The notes beneath the pieces were generated by a model. That model did no database searches and had not been told where the DNA came from. It saw nothing but the letters and a program-made list of their open reading frames with translations. Made by a program: the position numbers and the translations under genes. From assembly GCF_030247195.1 (NCBI RefSeq), contig NC_080672.1, positions 305,939,115 to 306,003,114 of the forward strand: 64,000 bases of DNA. The letters are read 5' to 3'. The stretch comes from Topomyia yanbarensis (taxonomy: Eukaryota; Arthropoda; Insecta; Diptera; Culicidae). Shown here piece after piece: positions 1-10,943 of this stretch (positions are counted from its first letter, which is position 1; each line of letters begins with the position of its first letter).

Positions 1-597
1 AAATAAATCTCGGCAGTACTACAAGCGGGCGGGAGGACCAGCCCAAGGTGCGGAGGAACGTTATTCAAATGGCGGACGGCGCGTGATGCAGGAGTGCGGT
101 GTTGCATTAATTAGTGTGTTTATTATGGTTCGCTTGTAAGGGTTTCTCACCTGGCCATTTATTGCTGGGTATAGTAGCGTATGTATGTGTTTTGGATGTA
201 CTGGAACAGTTTTAGTGTGTTCATAAGATGGTTTTATGACACACAAACAGTGAGTATTACGGTTCAAATATTGTTGGCCGGTAAGACGTCTACGTTCAGG
301 TGATCGACAGGTGCATTGAGACAGAGTAATTAACAACGCAATAGCTTTTGATTAAATACACTAGTTTAAAAAAATAAAAAACTGAACTTCACTATTTGAG
401 AGTTTGGTCAACATTTTCGGCAAAATCAAGCATTCATAAAAACTATAGTTTCGGGAGAACTTAAATCCTGCTAATAATTATTTATAACCAAAATTTACGA
501 CGTGAACTTATGCATGATTGATTACATCTTGATCATAATCTGGTTTTCGTAGTTGTGAGTAAGTCCACAAACTCACAACAGTGTGGATTTTCTGGTG
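1..597. other. Noncoding, nothing recognised
   Basis: No gene, domain or strong repeat is seen. The only longer open frame here (minus strand, first 340 bases) shows no recognisable domain and no splice or promoter context, and I do not support it as a gene. Confidence 0.5.
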
Positions 598-905
598 AAC
601 TATTTCACGAAATTCGGAATTTTATTCCTGAATCCTGAATCATCGTGAACTAATTCATGATCTCCCCAGTCACGATTCACTTCCTCAAAAAATAATTCAC
701 GAAGTCATAAAATATTCATGGTTTCGTGAATTGATTCCGGATTCGTAGTGTAATAGTCACGATTTACAATGCGTTCCCGTGAAATAGTTCACAAAATCAT
801 AAAAGATTATTCATGTTTTCGTGAACTGGTTCATGATTCTTCGTATAATAGTCACGAGTGAGCATTCGTGTTCGTGAAATGGTTTACAAAATCAAACAAT
901 ATTAT
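598..905. repeat. Degenerate ~95-bp tandem repeat rich in CGTGAA
   Basis: Three imperfect units each contain a TCACGA start, a 'cataaaa-attcatg-tttcgtgaa' core and an end resembling 'ttcgtataatag'. They begin near 672, 757 and 853, the last one truncated. Similar CGTGAA-rich tracts recur near 4980-5130 and 5580-5660, so this is a dispersed decayed satellite rather than a gene. Confidence 0.6.
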
Positions 906-1206
906 CAGAGGTTGAAATATGCGCTCATTCTCACGACAAACACTTTATCGCACTGCTTTTCATCCTTAGTAGACACGGACCTATTTTTTACCTTTAAAAA
1001 AATGCGAATAGTTACTGAAAATGCAGTATGGAAGCGCAATAATTTCGCGGATTCAAACTACATGATAACACAAGTGCATCGAAACCAAGTTATATATTAT
1101 ATTAAAGAAATTGTTTCTGTACATTACTGCAGTATTTTGATTCTACATAGTTTTGTACTGGCCTATGTACTCATTTCTGTGATTTTTTGTGGAACTATTA
1201 ATTATT

Positions 1207-1319
1207 CAACAGATTTATATTAGGTGCGAAACTATTTGGATTATATCTCGAAAAGATGGACATCAACATTTCAAGGTATAATATGAAAAGATATTTTCGC
1301 ACCTAATATAAATCTGTTG
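1207..1319. mobile_element. 113-bp palindromic MITE
   Basis: A 25-bp sequence starting CAACAGATTTATATTAGG (1207-1231) recurs as its exact reverse complement at 1295-1319, with about 63 bp between. A perfect terminal inverted repeat around a short noncoding core is typical of a miniature inverted-repeat DNA element. No clear target duplication was found and the superfamily is unknown. Confidence 0.75.
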
Positions 1320-1904
1320 TCAAAGACGATGTCTAATGCTGTTTTGTAGAGAAAATTTAAAATACCCCAATGTTACGTCATATACAGGGTCTTTGGTTCA
1401 TGGGTAAAAACCTCTCGAGAGATGATAGATTATGATATTTGGAGAGAAAAAATCGTTCTACACATACTAACAAATCTCAACCGTTACAGAGTTATTGAAA
1501 TTTGTAAGTAAATAATTTATTTGTCTTTAATTACCTCTAACTCAAACAGTACACTTTATATTTTAAAATTTTTATTTGTTTTGAAAAGGTGAGAATATTT
1601 CCGATTGAATAATGTCCTCACATGTTTCAGCTAATGAGGTTTAGTAACCTTTTAGAAGTAATTTATTTAAAATTTAACACATTTTATCGTTTTTTCGTTC
1701 ATTTCTCGAAAATGTTAATAGTTGGTATCAACATTTTAATGATTTCGATTGTAAGTCTGAAAAAGCTGTATAATTTCTTCTTTGACGTGATTCATTTATC
1801 TCTTCTTGTTTCCATGTGTTTGGGTTATTGAACTTAAATATTTTTATTCCATTTTCACTAATATTAGCTCTAATTGAAAAAGTATGGCACTTATTGTGCT
1901 TTTT
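1320..1904. other. Noncoding AT-rich DNA
   Basis: No gene recognised. The short open frames are AT-rich and lack domains. Confidence 0.45.
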
Positions 1905-2745
1905 TTTGTTTTCATTGGAAAGCCATAAAAATTTACTGAGAAAATGTATTAATGCCTTTCAGTTAAGTGATTAGAATTCTTTTAGAAGTAAAATAGCTTA
2001 AAACTAGTGTTATTATTAGCTTTTTCGCTAGTTTTCTTAAAATAGTAGATAATAAACATCACCATTATTATCATCGAAATAATGCATCACAGGAAGTTCT
2101 ACAATGCTTTTTTGACTCCATTAAAAGAGATACGTTTGGATGGAAAATTATTTTTATCAAATCATTTGGTCGGTGTTAAGTCAGACCGGACTAAGTCGCA
2201 AAACATCAAAAAATGAGATAATGATAACACTGGATAAACAATTTCTTCAGTTACATTCGACTTTTGCCAGATTTGAAATATGTAACCATGAACAAGAATT
2301 ATGGCAAAAAATAATTTCCAATCATAACGTAGAGGATGCTGCGATTCAAACTTTAAACCCGTTTTTCTCGAAATCAATATTTTGTCACTTAGTCCGATCT
2401 GACCTAACACCGACCATTTCATATGTAGAAAGAATGATTTCGACCCCCTACTACATTTGTGGTGACGTCATGCTGTTCACTATTAAATTGCAGCGAAATG
2501 AAAAGAGATAGGGATAAAGTGTCAAATAACAAGTTATAGGGAATGTTAAGGGACATCAAGTGAACAATGGCAACTGTAAATTTTGTTGATTAATTACTTA
2601 AGAATAATTACAAAACTCATTTAAAAACACTAATTTTGAGCTATTTTACTAGTAAAATGTCATTCAGTACTCTTAACTAAACTTTGTACATAAACTGGTC
2701 GGAAATTTTCTCAGCTTTTCAATGAAACCTGCGGAATAACGATAT
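1905..2745. repeat. Fold-back repeat with a nested MITE
   Basis: The stretch at about 1908-2050 (ctgagaaaa, then agttaag, then agtaaaatagct) reappears inverted at about 2570-2740, giving imperfect arms around a ~520-bp centre. The centre holds the MITE at 2168-2415. A decayed direct copy of part of the arm also occurs near 1620-1680. It looks like an old fold-back DNA element; no coding capacity is seen. Confidence 0.5.
2168..2415. mobile_element. 248-bp MITE with ~31-bp inverted ends
   Basis: The left end GGTCGGTGTTAAGTCAG and the right end, read inverted as GGTCGGTGTTAGGTCAG, continue for about 31 bp with few mismatches. ATTT abuts both sides and may be a short target duplication. The two overlapping open frames on opposite strands exist only because the ends are complementary; they are not genes. 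Confidence 0.75.
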
Positions 2746-3081
2746 AAAGCATACTTTTTAGACTAGAGTCTTTTGAGCACTTGCAGGTAGAATGCAGGTA
2801 AAGTTTAATAATGAAATTGCAAGGAAACATGAAGAGATAGAAATATGACGTAGAAGCAGGCTTGTGCGCAGAAAATTCTCAAGGGGGGGGGGGGAGGTAA
2901 GAGGGGGGGGGGGTTGGTGATTTTTTAACGTTTATTTTAAAAGAAACGTACAGAAACCCTCAAACTTTGAAGATTTTTTTCAGAGGCTGTGAACCAGACA
3001 ACTCTGCTCAACAAATTGGGTAAATATTTGTTATCGAGAAGGAGTCATCAAAAGACACCGCTTCATAGTGGTCGGAAACCC
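2746..3081. other. Noncoding with G-run microsatellite
   Basis: No gene. A G-rich low-complexity run (two blocks of about 10 G separated by aggtaaga) lies at about 2884-2914. Confidence 0.5.
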
Positions 3082-4152
3082 CAAAACGTGAACTTAATTC
3101 ACTAGAGGCCAAACCATCGAATATATTCACAAGGTATCTTTGGACGAATTGGTCATAAGAATATTCCCCACAACTTGATAAAATTAAAATTAGGCATGGC
3201 TTACAACGATCAAATTAAAAAAAAAAAACTTTTTATGCTGACGAGGTAGAAAGTTGGTGTCTTCGACAAAGTTTTAGAAATGTTCGTAATAACAAATTTT
3301 GTTGAACTAGTTGAACTTGTAGGATTTAATGTTACCGATTTGTAAAGCGTTTTCAATGGCAACACCCTCAAATTTAGTTTTTTTAATATAACTTTTTCCA
3401 CTGTGACTTTTCGTGCAAACCGTGCTCCAGACAAATGTGGAGGCATTAAAACCACATAATATTGTTGAAGACTGTAAGTAAAAATACCCAAGTTAAAAAA
3501 CGTTACAAAATGAACTTAAAACCTTTTTACCTTTATTATGCGTAGTCCGGACATTGAAAATAGTGCCTGCTCGTCCATCTTGGTTTGCACCTTTCTCTCT
3601 TATACGCAGTTGAACTTAGGGTAAAAAATTTAAAATTCTTAAATAACTCCAAAACTAATGAGTATTTTTACAAGAGGTGTGCGCCGCGCCGCCGTTTTCA
3701 GGTGAAATTTTTATATGCAGTGTTCAACAATATTTTTACATGCAATCTTCAACAATAATTTAATTTTTACATGCGGTCTTCAACAATATTGTGTGGTTTT
3801 AATACCTCAACATTTGTCTGGAACATCGTTTGCACGAAAAGTCACAGCGATAAAAGCTATATTAAAAAGCTAAATTTAAGGGGTTTGCCTTAGAAAACGC
3901 TTTATAAATAGATAACATTAAGTCCTACAAGCTCAAGTTGTTCAACAAATTTCTTCATTATGAGCATTCCTAAAACTTTGTCGAGGACACCAACTTTTTA
4001 CCTCGTCAGTAGAAAAAGTTAATTTTTCTAGTTCAATCATAGTAAGTAATGCCTAAATTTAATTTTTATCAGATTGTGGGGAATATTCATACGAACAATT
4101 CCTCCAAAGATACCCTATGAATACATTCAATGGTTTGGCCTCTAGTGACGTT
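3082..4152. mobile_element. Fold-back element with ~380-bp inverted arms
   Basis: Left arm 3082-3478 and right arm 3772-4152 are inverted copies at roughly 75-80% identity by eye, separated by about 300 bp. Shared landmarks are CACTAGAGGCCAAACCAT at the outer ends, GGAATATTCCCC/GGGGAATATTC, and the inner ACAATATTGT-GTGGTTTTAAT. No coding capacity is visible; the arm open frame near 3210-3491 is unsupported. It is a long-TIR, non-autonomous DNA element. Confidence 0.75.
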
Positions 4153-6054
4153 TTTGGCATTTCCAACCACTGTGCGTTGCCTGCTGGCTCGTGGTGGATT
4201 CGGTTGGTTTGTAGTAGTTGTTAAGCCATCCGACTAAACTTAAACCTCTTGTATCTCATCCATCCGGGGCAACCGTTAAGTACAGCTTTAGTAAGGATTG
4301 TGTTCTTGCTTATTTTGTTTTGTGTTAATCGTCATGTTTTATCCATAGCTACTTTTCCTTATTTGCTGTCAAACTTTCGCGATACATTTCACCAGCCTAG
4401 GTCTGCTGTAAATATCGTACGCTGTTGAGACATGAACCGATCCAGGGGTGTCGACCATAAGAATTTACATCTGTTTACAACCACTTTTGTCGGGTTTCTT
4501 ATCCTACTTGGTGCTAGTCGTTCCTATTTATCTGCTAGTTGGTGCTGAGAACTTCTTGGCGGCAGTATTTCACCCTATACAGATGCCCATTTTCGCGATC
4601 CATTTCGCTGCCACTCTAATGGAATAATTATCGGCGGTAAAATTTCTCTATCACGATTTTCTCCAACTTCGTGTTTTTCCTCCATAACTGCCGTTGCTAG
4701 CCCGCTAACCGACATCTGCTGTCCACTCACTACTTTTGCCAATATCGAAGCTTGTCGAAACGTTAACCGATCCTTCAAAGAAGCCGTCCAACTTGACATA
4801 CATCCCTTTCCAGCCACCCTCGCAAAGTTTCGTCTTTGGTTTCTTCATTGACTTGTTTCTAGAGTGACCGAACTCAAATGACATTTTATGTGTCCAAACG
4901 GTTTGCAGTATATTTTTTCCTGGACTGGAAGATAATAAATTTTTAAAAGTAATTCAAAACGCTCAGGGGGAAGGGGGGTTTTCATGCAACTCTTTACATG
5001 TTCATGAAATTTTACCGTGAACTTTTTCACAAAATTTAGTATATTATTCGTGGAATCGTTTTTGTTCCGTTCATTGTTTCATGAAATATAATGTAATTAT
5101 GTCCAGCTGCTAGCGACCAGTAATAAGCACGCGCAACAGATATAAGAAAACTATTAATACCTCAAACATCGTTATTCATTTGAAAAGGTCCAGTTGATTG
5201 TCTGGACAGAAGATCCTGAAATCATGACATAAATGACTAAAAGAAATTACGAAAGTCGTGACTAAGATCCTGAAATCATGGACATAAATCACGCCACTAG
5301 CCCGCAAAAAATCCGATGGCATACTCGTGAAAATAATTCCATGATAACGTGATGAGAAATTATGATAATCGCAACAAACCTCCTGAAATTATGAACATAG
5401 TTTAACTACCGGCTATTTTAGGAATTTTATGAAATTATGAAAAAGAATCATAACGAAAACTTTATATGTCCAGGAATCAACAATAGTAACCTAACCAAAC
5501 ATTCGAATGTAGGTGCGAACTAGTTTTTGGAAATACAAATAGTTTCAAAAATACGAGATTTATTATACATAATTTTAGGGACTTTGTCACGGTTTTCATT
5601 CAGTTCACGAAATCGTGATTTTTCATGAATTTATGAACGGATTCCGTAAGCTGATTGATTTTCATGATAATCTAACACGCGGTGTTGGAAACAATTGCTT
5701 TTTTCGTTTTTGATTTTGGTACCATTCTTCAACAAATGAAATGATTTTTGAGAGAATTTTTTTTCTGGGGTATTATTCGTAATGTTCTATCAAAGACCAT
5801 GCGGTAGCCTTGGGTACAACGCCCAACTCCTACTTAGCAGAAGGCAAAGGACTCTTCACATTTCCTTTCGATCATGTCCATATGAGCCTGCCTAGTCCTA
5901 GTTTATAACTGATTCGCTCTAGAATCCGCAAATCCGTCTTTCAATTTCGTTGCTTTCGTTTTCTCTTAGTCTTGAATTTGCCGAAAGTAACCAACAAAAT
6001 CGATACAATATTCGTTATCGTTTATCAAATATAGCGGAATTGAAAAAACGTAGT
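4153..6054. other. Noncoding, no gene recognised
   Basis: No recognisable gene or RNA. Weak CGTGAA-type degenerate repeats occur near 4980-5130 and 5580-5660. Open frames of 60-80 codons on the minus strand near 4575-5030 show no domain. Confidence 0.45.
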
Positions 6055-7115
6055 TTTCGATTTTTGGTGCTACAATGATACTACGTGGTAGGTCTTTTCA
6101 AATGCAACACAAAACAATGTTTGAAAAATGCTGCATACCCTCAAAATCTTGGTTTATTGCAAAACGAAAACAATTTTTTGAGACCTTCGACATTAACAAA
6201 TTAACTGCACTGTCGTTTTCCAATCGATTTTCGATTTTACAATGATTCTGAAATGAAGAAGAACAAACCTTTCTAACAGTTTGCTTTTCAATGGTCTTTT
6301 GTTAGAAATACTATGCCATTTTGAGACAACAATATATAAATAAGCATTGCGTGGCGATTTTTTCATGACAAATATGTTAATTGCTCAACATTTGATAGAA
6401 ATTTAAAGAGAACATATAATTTCGCATCGAACGTTCTATTAATCATCAATATTGGTGAAACATGCCAGAGTTATTCAATTTTTTTTCGAAATTAAAAACT
6501 TGTTCGCATGCAATCGTAAGGGGTTAGTGTGGCATTATCGCGCACGGTGGTACTCTATAATTATATCTTCTGCTATTTTTGCAATTTAAAACTCAAATTT
6601 CACTTACTGTTGACTGTCCACTTAAAATTTCATGAGAGTTTGTTTTTAATTTAGCTAACATTGAATAACCCTAGCACATTTTAAATGATTTTGACGATTA
6701 ACAAGTCATTCGATGCGGAATTAAATTTTCTCTCTAAATTTTAAATTAATGAAACAAAGGAAAATGTTGTGAAATTGACATCTTTTAATCAAAAAATTGC
6801 AAAATTATTGTTTTTTTCATATTGTCCCAAAACTGCAAAGTATTTCTAACAAAAGAACATAATTTAACATTTCGTTGGACTATTCTAATTTCCAGAAGGA
6901 TTAAAAATTTAAAAATCGGTTGAAAAATTATAGCGTAGCTAATTTTTACCGAAAGTCCCAAAAATAGATTTTTTTTGCCATAAATCAAAAGTTTGGGAGT
7001 ATATTAAGTTGATCAAACATGGTTTTGTGTTGTACGTAGCCAGACCTACAATCTTCACTTGATCACTTGAAAAGCACATTCATTTTTTTAATTTGTAGCA
7101 CCGTTGTAATACATA
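6055..7115. mobile_element. Fold-back element with ~300-bp inverted arms
   Basis: Left arm about 6060-6350 and right arm about 6790-7110 are inverted and imperfect. Matched landmarks are GGTGCTACAA at the tips, GTAGGTCT, ACAACACAAAACCATGTTTG, and TTTTGTTAGAAATACT near the inner ends. There is no coding region. The organisation matches the elements at 3082-4152 and 10051-10943, but the sequences differ. Confidence 0.65.
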
Positions 7116-7217
7116 CCGCTTCCACTTATTTTTAAATTAATGAAGTAAAATTACATCCATCAGTATGAAGCAAAATATAATTTATCTTGTGAGGCTTTGC
7201 AAAGAGGTCAAAATGTA

Positions 7218-7372
7218 GTAATACAGTGAAGACAGGATTTTATCAGTCCCGGATTTTGTTTACCCCCGATTTTGTCTGCCTCCGACATTGTCTACCTGTG
7301 ATTTTGTTGGCTTTTTGACTCGGTTTAATCAGCCTCACGTGAAAATCCGTTTGATGAGCTCTAGCAGACGAA
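7218..7372. repeat. Dispersed DNA-element end, related inverted copy at 40235-40365
   Basis: The ACAGTGAAGACAGGATTTTA end, with runs of CCCGATTTTGT-like motifs, continues to GATGAGCTCTAGCAGACGAA. The same landmarks occur in reverse orientation at about 40235-40365. This is probably one end of a TIR element; the family was not identified. Confidence 0.5.
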
Positions 7373-7544
7373 CCAATAATAATGGATATAATGGTTTACA
7401 TTATATAAGTGGAAAGAACAATTCGTGATGAAAAGAAGGATAATATTAAGAAGCAAGCAAAGCAAATTATAATCGAGAATCCTCGAAAGCTCGACAGGAT
7501 AAGCTTCGACTTCTTTTCCCCCTCACTATGTTAACCATTTGTCT

Positions 7545-7768
7545 TCTTGGCCTTCTGCCTAATGTCCTTTCGGCATAATGTGTATTCGGCCTAACGTCCA
7601 TTCTGCCTAAGATCCATTCGACCTAATGTCCATTCGGCCTAATGTCCACACGGCCTAATGTCCATACGGTCTCATGTTAATTAGGACTAATGTCCATTCG
7701 GCCTAATACCCACATCGTCTAATGTCGGCCCCGGCCTAATGTCCACATCGTCTAATGTCCATTCGCTC
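7545..7768. repeat. Minisatellite of CGGCCTAATGTCCATT
   Basis: About 12 imperfect 16-17-bp units read TTCGGCCTAATGTCCA, with variants such as cggtctcatgtta and catcgtctaatgtcc. Unit ends drift while the CTAATGTC core is kept. No flanking gene is seen. Confidence 0.85.
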
Positions 7769-8137
7769 GTACGCATCGTACACAATGGTTTATGAAGATT
7801 TTTGAACTTTTCTTAGGAACACTAAAGTGTACAGCTCTTAAACCAGGAAAATCACGATAGAATCGTACGAATCATCATTTCATCAGTATTATTTTTATCA
7901 GCCCCTTGATGTATTTATGTTGACAATACCGGGACATATATTTTTCTCTCTTTACCAAAAAATAAAGCTATTGAAACGTTCTTTATCAGCTTCTGGAAAG
8001 CATAACCATTTCTTATTATCATAAAAATTTGCTTTAAAGAGGTCGGACAAAACTTTTTTTTAAATTATGCTTATTTTGAATCTTTAAAATGCGAAAAATG
8101 TTCCGAAAAAGGATTCACTCGAATTTGGTTTGGTTCG
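7769..8137. other. Noncoding, no gene recognised
   Basis: Nothing recognised beyond a short match near 8090-8135 to sequence beside the 40235 repeat (tcactcgaatttg, tggttcgt). Confidence 0.4.
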
Positions 8138-9840
8138 TTAGTATGATTCCAACTGGCCTGGATTCTTCACCCCCGATGGAATAATAAACCCTACTGATAA
8201 AGCGTATAGCCTCCTACCAGACTGGGTTAGAATCAAAAACATATACTTGTGTTTTGGCTCCCTGTACATAGTTTCATCTATGTATAAAGAACCAAAAATC
8301 CGGATACGCAATTGCCTCACTACAGTGCAGTTACATATCAAATGATATGAGGGTCCGTAATGATTACAAGAATAATACTCAGATTGCTGAATAGCAGCCA
8401 TACCTTAATGGAGTTTGCAATGTCCAGAAATTGTGTTTAGCAAAATGCAACAAATTAGTTGACATTTTCGGAATCACATCCGGCAGAAAAGTTTTTTTTG
8501 AACACAAGTGTGCAAGCTACTGGATCTTTAAGATTGTTGCACTAATGGTTAGCATGTTCGGATGCAGCCCAAGAGCGAGTTTTGTGCTTTATCCAACTAA
8601 TCGACACGAATAAAACTAATCAGTTGCAGAACCTGCTTTAGCCAATTCGTCCGCTAATTTATTTCCATTAATACCGAAATGATCGGGACAGCATTTGAAA
8701 TGCTAAGTTCTTCAATTTGAGTTCGACATGCGATTACTAATTTCGATCTCGAGTTTGCTGAACTAAGTGCTTCTTTTTTATCTTACTGCCAGAACACAGT
8801 ATCGCGAAGATTTTTGCTTGAAATACGGTACGGTATCTACCAATCGAATGGGATTGGTCTAATCTTATTTCACGATAATATACACCAGCACCAGTTCGGT
8901 CCACCAACAGTGAACCGCCAGTGTAGCAAGCTACGTATTCTTCAAGCTCTCGCTCCATACAGCCAGATAGCCATTCCTCGTGAGAAGGAATTTTTACATT
9001 GAAAGTTTTAAATGGAGAACTGCAAGTAAGTGTAAGGTCACTGGGAGCAAGTATATACTCATCCCAAGTACCATTTAGGACCACATTCTTATATGGCTAG
9101 TTGCACGATCTATTGGATTAATGTTCCAGAGCCTACTAACCTTGAGACGGCATGCACAATAAAATGCTTCTTTTTTACAGAAACACATACTGTGATTTTA
9201 TGTGCTAGAGTGCCTTTAGAGCAGAAGTAGGTGTTGTCCTGAGCGCACCCGTCATCGCTACCAAGATATTTCCTTTGAAGATAATTCAGCATTGTCTGAA
9301 TTATGATTTCTAACTTCTGCCACCACACAAGAAAACCCGTATGACAGTATTGGTCTTGCAATTGTTGTGTAGATCCACTACATGTACTTTGGTTTGAGTC
9401 CCCAAGATTTGCCGAAAGCCAGTCTACATTGGCCAAAAGCCACGCTAGCTCGTTTTGAAATGGATGTGAGCAGACCAATTTATTTTGAAATTTTGAAATG
9501 GATGTGAGCAGACCAATTTAATTTTAAGTCAAGAATTACCCCAACGTACTTAACTTGATCAGCAACAATACCCAAAAAAGTGCAACGGACGAGCTCCAGA
9601 TGTAATCCTTCGTTGCGTGAAAAGCACCATTGACAATTTATTTAAATTAACTGAAGACTAACATGAAGCCACCATTTCTCAACAACACGTAAGGCCTACA
9701 GCATTAAATCAAAAAGTGAGTTAATGCAAATACCGGTGATCATTATAATCGGTGAAACCATATGTCGAAAAGCCATCGGCCACAAGGTTCCATAGAAGTG
9801 GTGACAGCGCACCAGCTTTCGGACATCTTTAAATAATCAG
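8138..9840 (-). pseudogene. Degenerate non-LTR retrotransposon (RT tail plus RNase H), LOA/Jockey-group-like
   Basis: Read on the minus strand, conceptual pieces in several frames follow the order of an RNase H-bearing non-LTR ORF2. From about 9830 to 9110 they give a reverse transcriptase tail, with a 'VKYVGVILDLKLNWSAHI' piece and a 'VWWQKLE' piece. From 9084 to 8737 they give the first half of RNase H ('GAGVYYREIRL', 'FQAKIFAIL'). From about 8730 to 8138 they give the RNase H end and C-terminus ('RIFGSLYIDETMYRE'). The first RNase H catalytic motif reads YTGGS where YTDGS is expected, so the aspartate is lost. Stops and frameshifts separate the pieces. A second related remnant lies at 54335-54960. 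Clade assignment is tentative. Confidence 0.8.
9455..9522. repeat. Short tandem duplication inside the retrotransposon remnant
   Basis: The segment gaaatggatgtgagcagacc followed by aattta occurs twice, about 36 bp apart. It is a local duplication that also breaks the reading frame of the remnant. Confidence 0.85.
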
Positions 9841-10050
9841 TTTCCTTATCTCTACCTGTGTTAACAATAAGCGCAGATGTCGGTTGCTAAGCGCTGCGTG
9901 TATCCAGTTCGTGAAATATGAAGGAACTCCAAGACCTCTGCTGCTTCCAAAATGGATTCAAAAGACAAAAACTGTGAGAAAAACGCTAAAACTTGATTGC
10001 TTTTGTGCAAAAAGCTGTTTCAATGTTGTAGACAACATTGTGATTACGAG
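9841..10050. other. Noncoding spacer
   Basis: No gene recognised between the retrotransposon remnant and the fold-back element. Confidence 0.4.
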
Positions 10051-10943
10051 CTGCACTTGTTTTCTTCGCTAACTTTGTGGCTACCGCTATAGTTGATCCA
10101 TCTCGTTGACGAACTGCACTTTTATCGCCAATTAGACACTACAGTGATGAGACGCCAAACTGATTGAATAGTTTTATAAAAAAGTCTGACAGTTTTCACT
10201 GCTTCAATAAAATGTCCCTCCTCCCATACCCATACGCATTGCGGAATCCTTACGCTGCCGATATAAATAAATTTGATATTTTATTTGTTACATTTTGTGA
10301 CAACAGTGACAGCGACGTATGGAAATCTAGAACGGCCATGGGTAAAACTTTTATGGAATGATTTTGAATGATATGAGGTGTTTCTGCTGGCTCATTTTTC
10401 TACTCGTTTTCAGAAACACGTCATATTAATCGAAATCGTCCCATGGAAGTTTAATCCACGGCTGTTCCAATTTCCATACGTCGTTGTCACTGTTGTCACT
10501 GAATGAAACAAATGAAATATCAAATTTATTTATATTGCCAGCGTAAGGATTCAGCAATGCGTTCACTCCTCAGATATGAGAGGAAGGACAATTTATTGGG
10601 TTGTTGAAAATTTCAGATAGGTTATTTTTTATTAATGGTTTTGACATATTATTGAATCGATGAAATGATGTGATTTTTATGCATTTTCTGGCATATACTT
10701 CTAGTATGCATTTAATGAGTGGATAAGCCAAATATGTTCAATGCATAAAATTTACAGCAGAAGAAACGAGAGGCAGATAGAAAAGTATGCTATCCATGAC
10801 TAAATAAAGTGCTGCGTGTAGTCAATCAGTAAGGCACCTCATCACTGTAGTGCCTGATTAACGATAAAAGTGCAGTTCGTTGGCAAAATGGATCAACTAT
10901 AGTCATAGCCAAAAAGTTAGCGAAGAAAAGAAAAGTGCAGCTA
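10051..10943. mobile_element. Fold-back element with ~300-bp inverted arms
   Basis: The left arm starts AGCTGCACTTGTTTTC and the right arm ends as its imperfect reverse complement at about 10943. Paired landmarks are CTATAGTTGATCCAT, CGAACTGCACTTTTATCG, CACTACAGTGATGAG, CTTACGCTG and ACGTATGGAAAT. The right arm contains about 200 extra bases (10600-10820). No coding region is seen. Confidence 0.75.

Noticed and set aside
2140..2511. Two overlapping frames of 123 and 86 codons on opposite strands
   Set aside because: They lie in a MITE with inverted ends, which makes similar frames on both strands; no domain is present.
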